The notes beneath the pieces are model-generated. The model was not told the origin of the DNA. It saw only the letters and a list, made by a program, of their open reading frames with translations, and did not search any database. From contig NZ_SMBO01000003.1 in the NCBI RefSeq assembly GCF_004342985.1, positions 310,001 to 374,000 of the forward strand: 64,000 nt of DNA. Reading direction: 5' to 3'. The DNA comes from Novosphingobium sp. PhB57. Its GTDB lineage: Bacteria > Pseudomonadota > Alphaproteobacteria > Sphingomonadales > Sphingomonadaceae. Below are positions 50,878 through 59,740 of the stretch, piece by piece. The stretch's first letter is position 1. Every line of letters begins with the position of its first letter. A program made the translations under genes and the position numbers.

Positions 50878-52488
50878 TCACGATCCTGCGGGCGCTGTCG
50901 CCCCCTTGGGTGTGCTTGCCCCGGGCTTCGATGCGCCGCCGGAATCCTCGCCTTCTCCGTCTTCGCCATCGTCATCGAGACCGGCACTGCTTTCGGGGCC
51001 CTTCCAGCTGGGGTCCTTGTCCAGCCGCGCGATCATTTCCGTGGCGCGCTGGGCCATGCCGCCGCCGTGCGGATTGAAGGCCACCGGCGCCAGAATGATC
51101 TTGGCATCATCAACGCGCCCCAAGCGGATCAGCGCCCAGCCCAGGTTCATGCGCAGGCCGAAATCGAAGGGCGCCAGCTCCACGGCATGGATCAACCCGT
51201 CGATGGCCAATTTCGGTGGCTGCTCCCCCTGCTCCACGAAGCTGCGATAATAATAGATCAGCGGCAGGGGATGATCGTTCTCCAGCCTGTTGAGCGCCAC
51301 GAACGGCGCCCGGGCACGGCGATAGGCAAGCGCCTTGTCTCCATCCGTTTCCTGGGCCTCGCGGAACAGCGCATAGCCTTTCTGGATGTAGGCATTCGTC
51401 TGCGACGGATCGACCGCCAGGGCCGCATCGGCCGCGGCAATCGTTTCCTTGTCGTTCCCCGCGTCATACTCAGCTTCGGCGAGTTCACCCAGCACGGCGA
51501 CGTCGCGCGGATATTGGGCGGCGATGGCCCGGGCCTCGGCGACCACGCTCTTGGCGCTGTCCTCGTCCACGCCGCGCTTGGACCGGATCCGCACCGGCAT
51601 GATGGCGGCTTCGCCCGCAGTCAGCCTGCGTACGGTGATCGGGCCGACGATGAGCCTGTCCCCTGCTATCGGCAGAGCGCTCATCTTCGGGCGCATGAGG
51701 TAGCGCTCGACATCCTTCTCAAGCTTTTCGAAATCGCCGAAGGCCTCGGCGGCGGCTTCGCGCTGCCCCTTCCCCTGATCGAGCAGTTGAAGATAGCGCG
51801 AGAACTGGCCTTGGCGGGACGGGTCGAAGGTCAGGTAATGATAGAGCAGCCAGCTCTTGCCGTAGAATGCGTCATAGTTGCGATGAGTGCGCTTGTCGTA
51901 AGCGGTCGGATCCAGAAGATCGGCCACCTTGACGTCGGGCGCGTAGAACAGTTCCCCGGCACGGTGAAGCGCCGGGCGGCCCACCACCATGCTGCCATCC
52001 GACGAAAAGCTGCTGGAAGAAAAGAACTCCGCCGCGCCCTCCGTAAACCACTTCGGCCGCTGCATCGCCGTGGCAGAGATCATGAAGTGATGGGCATATT
52101 CGTGAAGCAGTGTGGTCATCGACCCGTCAGTGGCGCTTTTCGCGGCATCGACCCGGGGTATGATCGCCAGCGATCCACCGGCGCGCGGAAGATAGAAACC
52201 GCCGATGTACTTGCTGTTGGCGCCGTAGATCTTCCTGACGGCCTGCTCGCTGCCCACGACATAGACCGTGACCCGGTTCGATGGGCTGGGCGGCGGCGCC
52301 TTGACGTGGAACAGCAGCGCCATCGCGGCGTGGTAGCGTTCGAGCTGGTCGGAAAACTTGCGCAAGTCGCGCTCGTTGTCCTCGGCATAAATGACGAAAT
52401 GGTCGCTGGATGCTTCCAGCCATTCCGCGCGCGCCGCGCCCGGAAACAGGAACAGGGCCAGCAGACAGGCCATGATCATCGATCGCAT
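50878..52488 (-). CDS. Exported gluzincin-type metalloprotease with C-terminal TPR-like repeats
   Basis: A protein of 536 residues with a signal peptide (cleaved near ARA). The zinc site is HEYAH (H129, E130, H133) with the third ligand Glu near 150 in WFTEGAAEF, the layout of peptidase MA/DUF1570-like gluzincins. Residues about 310-480 are helical TPR-like repeats (LGELAEAEYDAGN, YIQKGYALFREAQ, MNLGWALIRLGRVDDAK). The C-terminus is an acidic Gly/Ser-rich tail (DDDGEDGEGEDSGG). The ATG at 52488 is chosen because GGGGGTGA lies nine bases upstream; a GTG at 52500 sits inside that region. Its substrate is unknown. It lies between the pilus operon and the cyclase gene on the same strand. Confidence 0.75.
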   Translation of the reverse strand: MRSMIMACLLALFLFPGAARAEWLEASSDHFVIYAEDNERDLRKFSDQLERYHAAMALLFHVKAPPPSPSNRVTVYVVGSEQAVRKIYGANSKYIGGFYLPRAGGSLAIIPRVDAAKSATDGSMTTLLHEYAHHFMISATAMQRPKWFTEGAAEFFSSSSFSSDGSMVVGRPALHRAGELFYAPDVKVADLLDPTAYDKRTHRNYDAFYGKSWLLYHYLTFDPSRQGQFSRYLQLLDQGKGQREAAAEAFGDFEKLEKDVERYLMRPKMSALPIAGDRLIVGPITVRRLTAGEAAIMPVRIRSKRGVDEDSAKSVVAEARAIAAQYPRDVAVLGELAEAEYDAGNDKETIAAADAALAVDPSQTNAYIQKGYALFREAQETDGDKALAYRRARAPFVALNRLENDHPLPLIYYYRSFVEQGEQPPKLAIDGLIHAVELAPFDFGLRMNLGWALIRLGRVDDAKIILAPVAFNPHGGGMAQRATEMIARLDKDPSWKGPESSAGLDDDGEDGEGEDSGGASKPGASTPKGATAPAGS

Positions 52489-52595
52489 TACTTGAATCAC
52501 CCCCCGGTAATATCCGTGGGTTATTTACCGGCCCATCGAAGGCATGCAAGCGGCGATGGATCCGGTTTGAACAGCATCGGCTGCGCGGCGCCGGC

Positions 52596-54317
52596 TCAAC
52601 TGCCGAGCGCGACCTGGCCGAGATCGTCTGCTGTGGGCTCCGGTTCGTCCAGCAGGCGAATGGCGACCTGGTCCCGGCCCTGTCGCTTCGCTTCGTAGAG
52701 TGCCTCGTCCGCCAGGCGATAGAGCGAGCGAAAATCGCCGCCCGTCGAGGCTTCCGCGATGCCGATGCTGACCGTGACCTTGCGTTGACCGATGAGATCG
52801 CCGTGCTCGCAAGCGGAGATCTCCTGCCGCAGCGTCTCGGCGAAGCGTATCAGCGCGAAACCCTCGAGTCCGGCGACCATGACCGCGAATTCCTCGCCGC
52901 CAAGGCGGGCGACCGTGCAACTGGGGCTTTCGTAAGGCGCGATGCGCCGCGCGATCGCTGCGAGCACTACGTCTCCCGCCTCATGGCCGTAGACGTCGTT
53001 GATCGACTTGAACCAGTCCACGTCGATCAGCAGCAAGCCCACGACCTGCCCCTGCTCCTGCGAGGTTTCCAGAACAGTGCCGACCCGTTCGATGAAGCCG
53101 CGCCGGTTGGGCAGGCCCGTCAGCGCATCCCGGCGCGCCAGTTCCTGGGCCTGTGCTTCCGCGCGGCGCGCCATGTCGCGCTCGATCCGCAGGCGGGCAT
53201 GGGAGCGCGATGCCGCGATCGAGAGCCAGAGCGTCTGCCAGGCTGCGGCGAAAAGCACGAGGATCTGCGATCCCCCGCCCCAGAACATCCTGTCCGTGTC
53301 GACGAATTCGGTGGAGGCGAGCACCAGCATCGGCACCGACCAGGCGCCTGCAAAGCTGCGCGCCTCGGCGCTTCCGCGCCTCCAGGCCTGGCCGATGCAG
53401 CAAGCCACCGCAAGCAGGTTGGCCAGGATCAGCACCCCCAGCAGGCTGCCGAGTGTCTCGATCGGCCCGGAGCGCATGAGCGAGAGCGGCAGGCCCAGCG
53501 CGGCAACCCCGCCCGTCAGCCAGAGTGCGGCGCGCCGCAGCCAGCGGTTGACGCTCTGGCTGTCAAGCGCGGTGACGGCGCTCAGCGTCGCCAGACAGAT
53601 CGCCAGGCACGACAGGCCCGTGCAGATCTGTGAGGAAAGCGCGCCGGCCATGCGCGGAAAGAAGAACAGGTGGAGCTGCGACCAGCAGCCGCCCCAAAGG
53701 ATCATGCAGGCCGCCCAGCCCGCCTGCCATGCCGAGAACTGCCGCCGCACCGCCACCGCCAGCGAGGCATTGTAGATCGCCCCCGCCAGGAGCAGCACCA
53801 GCGCGGCACCGATCGACGTGGCAAGGCCGGTAGTCTGCGTGCTCTCTTCGCCGCGTCCGACCAGGCGCATCCGCAGAAGCCCGGCGCTCGCCACTTTGTC
53901 GAAACGCATGGTCACGCCGACCAGCGGCACGTCGCGGTGCGGCGCGCGAAAGGCGAGCTGACCGCCGGCGCGCCAGTGCGTGCCGAAATCGCCGCTGCGC
54001 ACATCCTGTCGCTCGATCGCGCCATCGGCATAGGAGAAGTAGACGACCAGTCGGTCGAACCGGGAGCTGTGAATGATCAGCGAAAGATCGTCGCGCTCGT
54101 CCGCCCCCGGCGGGAGGAGCGCATGAAGCCAGAGCGTGCCCTTCTGGTATCCCTCGGGCTGACCGTCGCAGGCAAAATTTTCGGGAATGGCATCGCTGCC
54201 GGGCACGGCAGGGCTCACCGCATGGCACAGGGGATGGCCGATACGAAGCACCTCGGCCGAAGCCGCGCTTGTCCATCCCATGGCCGCCACGGCGCAAAGG
54301 AGGGTCAAGGTACGCAT
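52596..54317 (-). CDS. 7TM diguanylate cyclase (GGDEF)
   Basis: A protein of 573 residues with signal peptide, a periplasmic beta-rich domain of about 150 residues of the 7TMR-DISM extracellular type, seven hydrophobic helices between about 165 and 375, and a cytoplasmic GGDEF domain. The active site reads RLGGEEFAVMV. The upstream RxxD inhibitory site is replaced by S-P-S-C, so product inhibition may be lost. DALTGLPNRRGF marks the domain start. It should make cyclic di-GMP from GTP. It neighbours a pilus operon, which is a plausible target. The start at 54317 (MRTLTLL) gives the signal peptide; an ATG 11 codons upstream is possible. Confidence 0.87.
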   Translation of the reverse strand: MRTLTLLCAVAAMGWTSAASAEVLRIGHPLCHAVSPAVPGSDAIPENFACDGQPEGYQKGTLWLHALLPPGADERDDLSLIIHSSRFDRLVVYFSYADGAIERQDVRSGDFGTHWRAGGQLAFRAPHRDVPLVGVTMRFDKVASAGLLRMRLVGRGEESTQTTGLATSIGAALVLLLAGAIYNASLAVAVRRQFSAWQAGWAACMILWGGCWSQLHLFFFPRMAGALSSQICTGLSCLAICLATLSAVTALDSQSVNRWLRRAALWLTGGVAALGLPLSLMRSGPIETLGSLLGVLILANLLAVACCIGQAWRRGSAEARSFAGAWSVPMLVLASTEFVDTDRMFWGGGSQILVLFAAAWQTLWLSIAASRSHARLRIERDMARRAEAQAQELARRDALTGLPNRRGFIERVGTVLETSQEQGQVVGLLLIDVDWFKSINDVYGHEAGDVVLAAIARRIAPYESPSCTVARLGGEEFAVMVAGLEGFALIRFAETLRQEISACEHGDLIGQRKVTVSIGIAEASTGGDFRSLYRLADEALYEAKRQGRDQVAIRLLDEPEPTADDLGQVALGS

Positions 54318-54587
54318 AAAAAAGCGCAAAAAGGGCGAGTCGCAAACCATTGCGCCGCGACCTATGGCACATTTGCGCCTTCAACAAGGTTACCGGATTA
54401 ACCAGGTTCGGCTAATTGTCAGCCTCCGCCGATGACGCTGGACTGCTGCGTTCCGGCTTCGGAAATGACCTGGGCCCTCACCCTCTTTGCGCCATATCGC
54501 CAAGGCCGATCCATCATGCGGCACCGCCTGCGCTTTCGAGCATTTAGCGTCTGTACCGGACGACCGGCCGAACCAAAGCGAGATAGA

Positions 54588-56360
54588 ATGACCCTGAACC
54601 AGTGGCTTTCCGTCGCCACCTTATGCGGCATGATGATTCTCTTCATCTGGGGTCGTTTCCGCTACGACGTAACGGCGATCATAGCCCTGATGGCGGCGCT
54701 TGCGCTGGGGCTGGTGCCACCGGAAAAGGCGTTTACCGGCTTCGCGGACGATATCGTCATCATCATCGCCTCGGCGCTGGTGCTCTCGGCGGCCGTGCAG
54801 CGGACCGGGCTGGTGGAGCGTGCGGTCACGCTCGTCAGCCAATGGGTACACAAGCCGGGCTCGCAGCTGTTCGTGCTGACTTCGGCCGTCGGCGTGGCGT
54901 CGGGCCTCATCAAGAACATCGGCGCGCTGGCGATGATGATGCCTGCCGCGTCCCAACTCGCGCGGCGCAGCAAGACCAACCCTTCGCGCTTCCTGATGCC
55001 GATGGCCTTCGCCTCGCTGCTGGGCGGCCTGACGACGATGATCGGCACTTCGCCGAACATCATTGTCAGCCGGGTGCGCGAGGAAATGACCGGCGAACCC
55101 TTCCGCATGTTCGACTATCTTCCCACCGGCCTGGGCATGCTGGTGATGGGCCTGCTGTTCCTGCGCTTCGGTTACCGCCTCGTCCCGGCCGACCGCCGCG
55201 CCGCCGCGACCATGGGCGAAGCGCTGAACATTTCCGACTACACCACCGAGGCGACCGTCTCGGAGGAATCGAAGGCCATCGGCGAGACCATCGAGGACTT
55301 CACTGCCAGTCACGACAACGAAATCGAAGTCACTGCCGTCCTGCGTTCGGGACTGCGCGGTGACGTTCATCCGGCCATGCACATAGTCGAAGGCGACGTG
55401 CTGATCCTATCCGGCGATCCAGACGCCCTGGAACGCGCCATCGCCCGCTCGCAGCTCACGCTCGACGACCACGAGGACGACGACGAACATGCCGGCGCCC
55501 GCGACGAGATCGGCGTGATCGAAGGCGTCATCATGGCTGAATCCGCCTTCGTGGGCAGCACCGCTGGACGGCTGATGCTGAAGGAGAGGATGGGCCTGCG
55601 TCTCGTGGCCATTTCCCGGCGCGGGCAGATCCTGCGCAACAAGCCGGGCAATGTCGTGATCCAGGCCGGCGACGTCATCGTGCTTCAGGGCGTGCTCAGC
55701 GAGATGCCCGGCCGCCTGCGCCAGCTCGGCGTCCTGCCGCTGGCGCAGCGGCAGATTCGGCTCGGCATGAATCGCAGCAGTTGGCTGGCCCTTGTCATCC
55801 TGGCCACGGCGATGCTCACCACGGCGCTGGGGCTGGTGCCGGTGGCCGTGGCGTTCTTCGCCGCAGCGGGCGCCGTGATCATCACCGGGGCACTGCCCGT
55901 GAACGATGCCTACGAGGCCGTCGAATGGCCGATCCTCATCATGCTGGGGGCGCTGATCCCGGTCAGCGAAACGCTGCAGACCACCGGCGCCTCGAACATT
56001 CTGGCCACCGAACTCTCGCACCTGGCGCGGGATATGCCGCCTTGGGGCGCCGTGGCGATGGTGCTCGCCGCCTCTATGGCGGTGACGCCCTTCCTCAACA
56101 ATGCCGCGACGGTCCTGGTCGTGGCGCCCATCGCGGCCGTCTTCGCCAAGGACCTCGGCTACCGGCCCGACGCTTTCCTGATGGCCACGGCGATCGGCGC
56201 GGGATGCGATTTCCTCACACCGATCGGCCACCAGTGCAATACGCTGGTAATGGGGCCGGGCGGCTATCGCTTCGGCGACTATGCCCGGCTGGGGGCGCCC
56301 CTTTCAGTGCTCGTGCTCCTGCTGGGGACGCCCCTCATCATGTATTGCTGGCCGCTGTGA
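54588..56360 (+). CDS. SLC13/DASS-type anion transporter with two TrkA-C domains
   Basis: A 590-residue membrane protein. It has hydrophobic segments in two groups (about 10-190 and 400-590) separated by a cytoplasmic region with TrkA-C/RCK-C-like sequence (EIEVTAVLRSGLRGDVHPAM, GDVLILSGDPDALERA, then GDVIVLQGVLSEMPG). ALMAALALGLVPPEKAFTGFAD and TTMIGTSPNIIVSRVR are family signatures. The transport class covers sulphate, dicarboxylates, phosphate and silicate, so substrate is open. A short acidic stretch (DDHEDDDEHAG) lies in the linker. The ATG at 54588 starts the conserved part; upstream in-frame codons give an implausible extension. It is divergent from the cyclase gene over 270 bases. Confidence 0.82.
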   Translation: MTLNQWLSVATLCGMMILFIWGRFRYDVTAIIALMAALALGLVPPEKAFTGFADDIVIIIASALVLSAAVQRTGLVERAVTLVSQWVHKPGSQLFVLTSAVGVASGLIKNIGALAMMMPAASQLARRSKTNPSRFLMPMAFASLLGGLTTMIGTSPNIIVSRVREEMTGEPFRMFDYLPTGLGMLVMGLLFLRFGYRLVPADRRAAATMGEALNISDYTTEATVSEESKAIGETIEDFTASHDNEIEVTAVLRSGLRGDVHPAMHIVEGDVLILSGDPDALERAIARSQLTLDDHEDDDEHAGARDEIGVIEGVIMAESAFVGSTAGRLMLKERMGLRLVAISRRGQILRNKPGNVVIQAGDVIVLQGVLSEMPGRLRQLGVLPLAQRQIRLGMNRSSWLALVILATAMLTTALGLVPVAVAFFAAAGAVIITGALPVNDAYEAVEWPILIMLGALIPVSETLQTTGASNILATELSHLARDMPPWGAVAMVLAASMAVTPFLNNAATVLVVAPIAAVFAKDLGYRPDAFLMATAIGAGCDFLTPIGHQCNTLVMGPGGYRFGDYARLGAPLSVLVLLLGTPLIMYCWPL

Positions 56361-56375
56361 CCGCAGCCACTCTCC

Positions 56376-57566
56376 TCACGCCGCGAAAGGACGGTCGATC
56401 GAGACCTGCGGCCGGGTGAACCACTGCGCGCCCGTTTCGGTGACGTACATGTGGTCTTCCAGGCGCACGCCGAACTTCTGCGGAACGACGATCATCGGCT
56501 CGTTCGAGAAGCACATGCCGGGCTCCAGCGGCGTCTTGTCGCCGCGCACGAGGTAGGCCGGCTCGTGGATCGAGAGCCCGATGCCGTGGCCGGTGCGGTG
56601 CGGCAGGCCCGGCAGGGCGTAATCGGGGCCAAGTCCCGCCTTTTCGAGCACCACGCGGGCAGCATGATCGACCGACTCGCAAGGCTCGCCGGGACGCACG
56701 GCGTCGAAGGCGGCCTGCTGCGCTTCCTTTTCGATATCCCAGATGCGGCGGATTTCGTCGGAAACCGCGCCGAACGCGTAAGTGCGGGTGATGTCGGAAT
56801 GATAGCCCTGGATGGTGCAGCCGGTATCGACCAGCACGAGCTGGCCTTCCTGAAGCTCGCGGTCGCCCGGAAGCCCGTGCGGATAGGCCGTCGCTTCACC
56901 GAACTGGACGATGCAGAAGCTGGAACCGCTGGCGCCCAGCTTGCGGTGCGCCGCATCGATGAAGTGGACCACTTCGCTCTGCCGGATACCAGGGCGCAGG
57001 ATGCGGGCTGCAGCCTGATGGACCAGCAGCGTCATGTTCTTCGCCTGCTGCATCAGCGCCAGTTCCGCGGCCGACTTGACCATGCGGCACTGCTTGATCA
57101 CCGGCATGGCGTCGACCGGCCGGGCCGGGCTGCCCTGGCGGATGCGCTCGGCGAAATGGAACGGCAGCTCGGGATCGATCGCCACCGTCTTCGCGCCCAG
57201 TTCGGCCAGGACGCCGACCACCAGCGCGACCGGATCCTCGTCTTCCTGCCAGGAGCGGATGTCCACGGGGATCGCCAGATCCGCCTCCAGGGTACCGATC
57301 TCGAAATGCGGACAGATCATGATCGGCTGGCGACCGGGCGCCACGATCATGGCCACCAGGCGTTCGGTCTGCCCCCAGGGCAGCCCCGAGAAGTAGCGCA
57401 GCGAGGCGCCTGCATTGACGAGCAGTGCATCGGCGCCCAGTCGGTCGGTCAGTTCGCGGGCGCGCTCCATCCGCGCCTCGCGCTCCGGCACGGCGATGGC
57501 CGGGGCGCGGTCGGCCCAGGCCGTGAGGCCGGCCAGTTCGATGTCTGCGGTCGATCCGCCAATCAT
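56376..57566 (-). CDS. Xaa-Pro dipeptidase/aminopeptidase, M24 family
   Basis: A 396-residue cytoplasmic enzyme with an N-terminal creatinase-like domain and the pita-bread catalytic domain. The five metal ligands are visible: Asp in LVDTG, Asp in HSDITRTYAF, His in GHGIGLSIHEP, Glu in FSNEPMIV and Glu in RLEDHMYV. It cleaves Xaa-Pro bonds or a related substrate such as creatine. It follows the DadA-like gene by 12 bases on the same strand and probably forms an operon with it. The divergent GntR and permease genes make an amino acid or peptide catabolic unit, perhaps for proline-containing compounds. Confidence 0.9.
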   Translation of the reverse strand: MIGGSTADIELAGLTAWADRAPAIAVPEREARMERARELTDRLGADALLVNAGASLRYFSGLPWGQTERLVAMIVAPGRQPIMICPHFEIGTLEADLAIPVDIRSWQEDEDPVALVVGVLAELGAKTVAIDPELPFHFAERIRQGSPARPVDAMPVIKQCRMVKSAAELALMQQAKNMTLLVHQAAARILRPGIRQSEVVHFIDAAHRKLGASGSSFCIVQFGEATAYPHGLPGDRELQEGQLVLVDTGCTIQGYHSDITRTYAFGAVSDEIRRIWDIEKEAQQAAFDAVRPGEPCESVDHAARVVLEKAGLGPDYALPGLPHRTGHGIGLSIHEPAYLVRGDKTPLEPGMCFSNEPMIVVPQKFGVRLEDHMYVTETGAQWFTRPQVSIDRPFAA

Positions 57567-57578
57567 GTCATTCTTCCT

Positions 57579-58799
57579 TTATGCGAAACGCTGGATGTCG
57601 AAGGGCGCGAGCGGCAGTTCCGGCTGCCCGCCTGCGACCATCGCCGCGACCAGCCGCGCCGTGATCGGCGCCAGTGTAAGCCCCAGGTGCTGATGGCCGA
57701 AGGCATAGAAGAGATTGGATGCCTTCGTCGAGCGGCCGATGGCAGGAAGATAGTCCGGCAAAGTGGGGCGGCAGCCCATCCAGCGACGGAACGGTCCCTC
57801 GATCGGCAGGCCCAGTTCCGAAACGTGGCGCTCCAGGCGCTCCCACTTGCGCGGATCGGCCGGGGCGTCGACCTTGCCCAGTTCCACGAAGCTCGCGGCC
57901 TGAACCGCGCCGCGATAGCGCGTGACGATCATCGAGCGCTCCTCGAAGACCACGGGTGGCAGATCCGCGGGCCATCGGCTGGCATCGGCGCGGACATGAT
58001 AACCGCGCTCGGCGATCATCGGCACCTTGTGGCCAAGGTACTCCATCAGTTCGCGTGAGCGCACGCCCGCGCAGACCAGCACCTGATCGGCATCGACCCC
58101 GCCGATCTCCACCCTTTGGCCGGCAACGCGCAGTTCGCCGCGCTGCGCTACGAGGATACCGCCGCGATCGGTGAAGGCCTTGCGCAAAGCCTGCCGCAAC
58201 TCTTCGAGATCGGCGATCTGGCCGCTACCCGAAAAGCGGATCGCGCCGGCCGCCGGTCGATCGGTCAAGCCGGACAGCAGCGCCAGTTCGGCCTCCGTGG
58301 CGGCGTGGACCTCGGCCGAGCCGGTCTCGGACGATTGCCACGAAGCATGGCCCTCGCGTGCGGCGCACGCGTCGTGCCAGACGACGAAGTGCCCGTCCTG
58401 CCGCAGCAGATCGGGTGCACCGATGCGCTCGGCGGTCGCGACCCAGGCCGGCATCGATCTGGCCAGCAGCGGCGCCAGAGCCTCACACCCCTTGCGGAAG
58501 TTGGCGGGACGAGCAGCCGAGAGCAAACGCAGGCCGAAAGGCACCCACTGCGCCAGAGCCGATGGAGGAAAAGCCAAGGGGCCGCCGCGCAGGAACAGCC
58601 GCTGCGGGAGACTGCGCACCATGCTCATGGAGGCCAGCGGCTCCACCTGCTCCACCGCGATATGCCCGGCATTGCCCCAGGAGGCCGACGCGCCGGCGGC
58701 GTCGTCATCGACGATCGCAACCTGGCGCCCGGCATCGAGCAATTCGATGCCCGCGCAAAGCCCGACCACCCCGCCACCGACAATTCCAATCGACGCCAC
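57579..58799 (-). CDS. DadA-like FAD-dependent D-amino acid oxidoreductase
   Basis: A 406-residue protein with an N-terminal FAD-binding fold (GIVGGGVVGLCAGIELLDAG, 4-23; VDDDAAGASASWGNAGHI) and the DadA-type C-terminal signatures FRRWMGCRPTLPDYLPAIGR and NLFYAFGHQHLGLTLAPI. Members oxidise D-amino acids or N-methylated/hydroxyproline-type amines to keto acids, transferring electrons to quinones. Operon partner is an M24 peptidase and the neighbour across the divergent region is a GntR regulator with a permease. Substrate is not determined by sequence. Confidence 0.87.
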   Translation of the reverse strand: MASIGIVGGGVVGLCAGIELLDAGRQVAIVDDDAAGASASWGNAGHIAVEQVEPLASMSMVRSLPQRLFLRGGPLAFPPSALAQWVPFGLRLLSAARPANFRKGCEALAPLLARSMPAWVATAERIGAPDLLRQDGHFVVWHDACAAREGHASWQSSETGSAEVHAATEAELALLSGLTDRPAAGAIRFSGSGQIADLEELRQALRKAFTDRGGILVAQRGELRVAGQRVEIGGVDADQVLVCAGVRSRELMEYLGHKVPMIAERGYHVRADASRWPADLPPVVFEERSMIVTRYRGAVQAASFVELGKVDAPADPRKWERLERHVSELGLPIEGPFRRWMGCRPTLPDYLPAIGRSTKASNLFYAFGHQHLGLTLAPITARLVAAMVAGGQPELPLAPFDIQRFA

Positions 58800-58824
58800 A
58801 AAAACTCCGTTGCATAAGTCAGAC

Positions 58825-58843
58825 TATATCGTATACCATATAT
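58825..58843. promoter_or_regulatory. Candidate GntR operator near the dadA-like gene
   Basis: TATATCGTATACCATATAT is a nearly symmetric A/T-rich palindrome centred on CGTATAC, 26 to 44 bases before the oxidoreductase start. A related core occurs at 59001 in front of the GntR gene. It could be a binding site of that regulator. Confidence 0.45.
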
Positions 58844-59000
58844 CAATCACCGCCCGTTCGCACAAGGCTTTGCACCGCGCCATGAACGTCTCGATCCACC
58901 GAAATCTCCGCCCCCCGGTTCGCCGGGGCGGTGTCCGGTCGGGATTAACAAAGGGCAATGGCTCGGCAGAAAAGGTCCGATTGCAGCACCATTGGCGATC

Positions 59001-59020
59001 ATCTACCGTATACGTTAGAT
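59001..59020. promoter_or_regulatory. Candidate GntR operator upstream of the GntR gene
   Basis: ATCTACCGTATACGTTAGAT has an imperfect dyad with the same CGTATAC core as the site at 58825. It ends 43 bases before the regulator start, which would suit autoregulation. Confidence 0.45.
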
Positions 59021-59063
59021 CGACGGCGTTTCGCGCCGTCGAGACCTGTATGGAGATTCACTG

Positions 59064-59720
59064 GTGACAATCGTCGTCCGCACCCTTGCCGAACGCATTT
59101 TCGACGTGATCCGCGAAAGGATCGTCGAAGGAAAGCTCCCCGTCATGGAGCCGGTCCGACAGGATGCCCTGGCTGCCGAACTCGGCGTCAGCAAGATACC
59201 GCTGCGCGAGGCTCTGGCCCGGCTCGAACACGAGGGATTGCTGACCAGCCAGGCCAATCGCGGCTGGTTCGTGCGCCCGATGTCCAGCGACCAGGCGGAG
59301 GAGATCTACCTCCTGCGCCTCGCGACCGAACCGGCCGCCGCCGCCTATGCCTGCACCCAGGCCGACGACGAGGACCGCAAGGCCGCGGTCAAGGCTTTCG
59401 AAGTGCTCGACGCGGCCGCCAAGGACAATCTCAGCGACGTCGCCGTCCGCAACCGCGAATATCATGTCTCGCTGGTGCGCCCCGGCAAGCGCCTGCTGAC
59501 CACCCAGCTCGTCGAACGCCTCGAAGTGCTCGCGGAGCGCTATGTCATCGCGCACCTCGAACCGGCCGGGCGCGGCGACCGCGCGCATATGGAACACCGT
59601 GACCTGCTCGACGCATGGCTCGCCGCGGATGCGGAGCAGGTGAAGACACTGCTCACCCAGCACATCGCCAGCACGCTCGACGACTTGCGCGCTCATTTTA
59701 CCGCCAGCCAGACAGGCTGA
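59064..59720 (+). CDS. GntR-family regulator, FCD (FadR) type
   Basis: A protein of 218 residues with a winged helix-turn-helix (about 10-70, VRQDALAAELGVSKIPLREA and LARLEHEGLL) and a C-terminal all-helical FCD effector domain with the metal-binding His/Asp pattern (NREYHVSLVRPG, then HRDLLDAWLAADAEQVKTLL). The GTG start is preceded by GGAGA seven bases upstream. It is divergent from the oxidoreductase/peptidase pair and 20 bases before the permease, so it likely regulates all four genes. Two CGTATAC-cored palindromes lie in the divergent region. Confidence 0.88.
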   Translation: MTIVVRTLAERIFDVIRERIVEGKLPVMEPVRQDALAAELGVSKIPLREALARLEHEGLLTSQANRGWFVRPMSSDQAEEIYLLRLATEPAAAAYACTQADDEDRKAAVKAFEVLDAAAKDNLSDVAVRNREYHVSLVRPGKRLLTTQLVERLEVLAERYVIAHLEPAGRGDRAHMEHRDLLDAWLAADAEQVKTLLTQHIASTLDDLRAHFTASQTG

Positions 59721-59740
59721 GACCATAACCAGGGGGATCC

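Noticed and set aside
54388..54403. Short inverted repeat GGTTA ... TAACC in the divergent region before the SLC13-type gene
   Set aside because: Only five base pairs with a six-base spacer; expected by chance in a gap this size and not repeated elsewhere.
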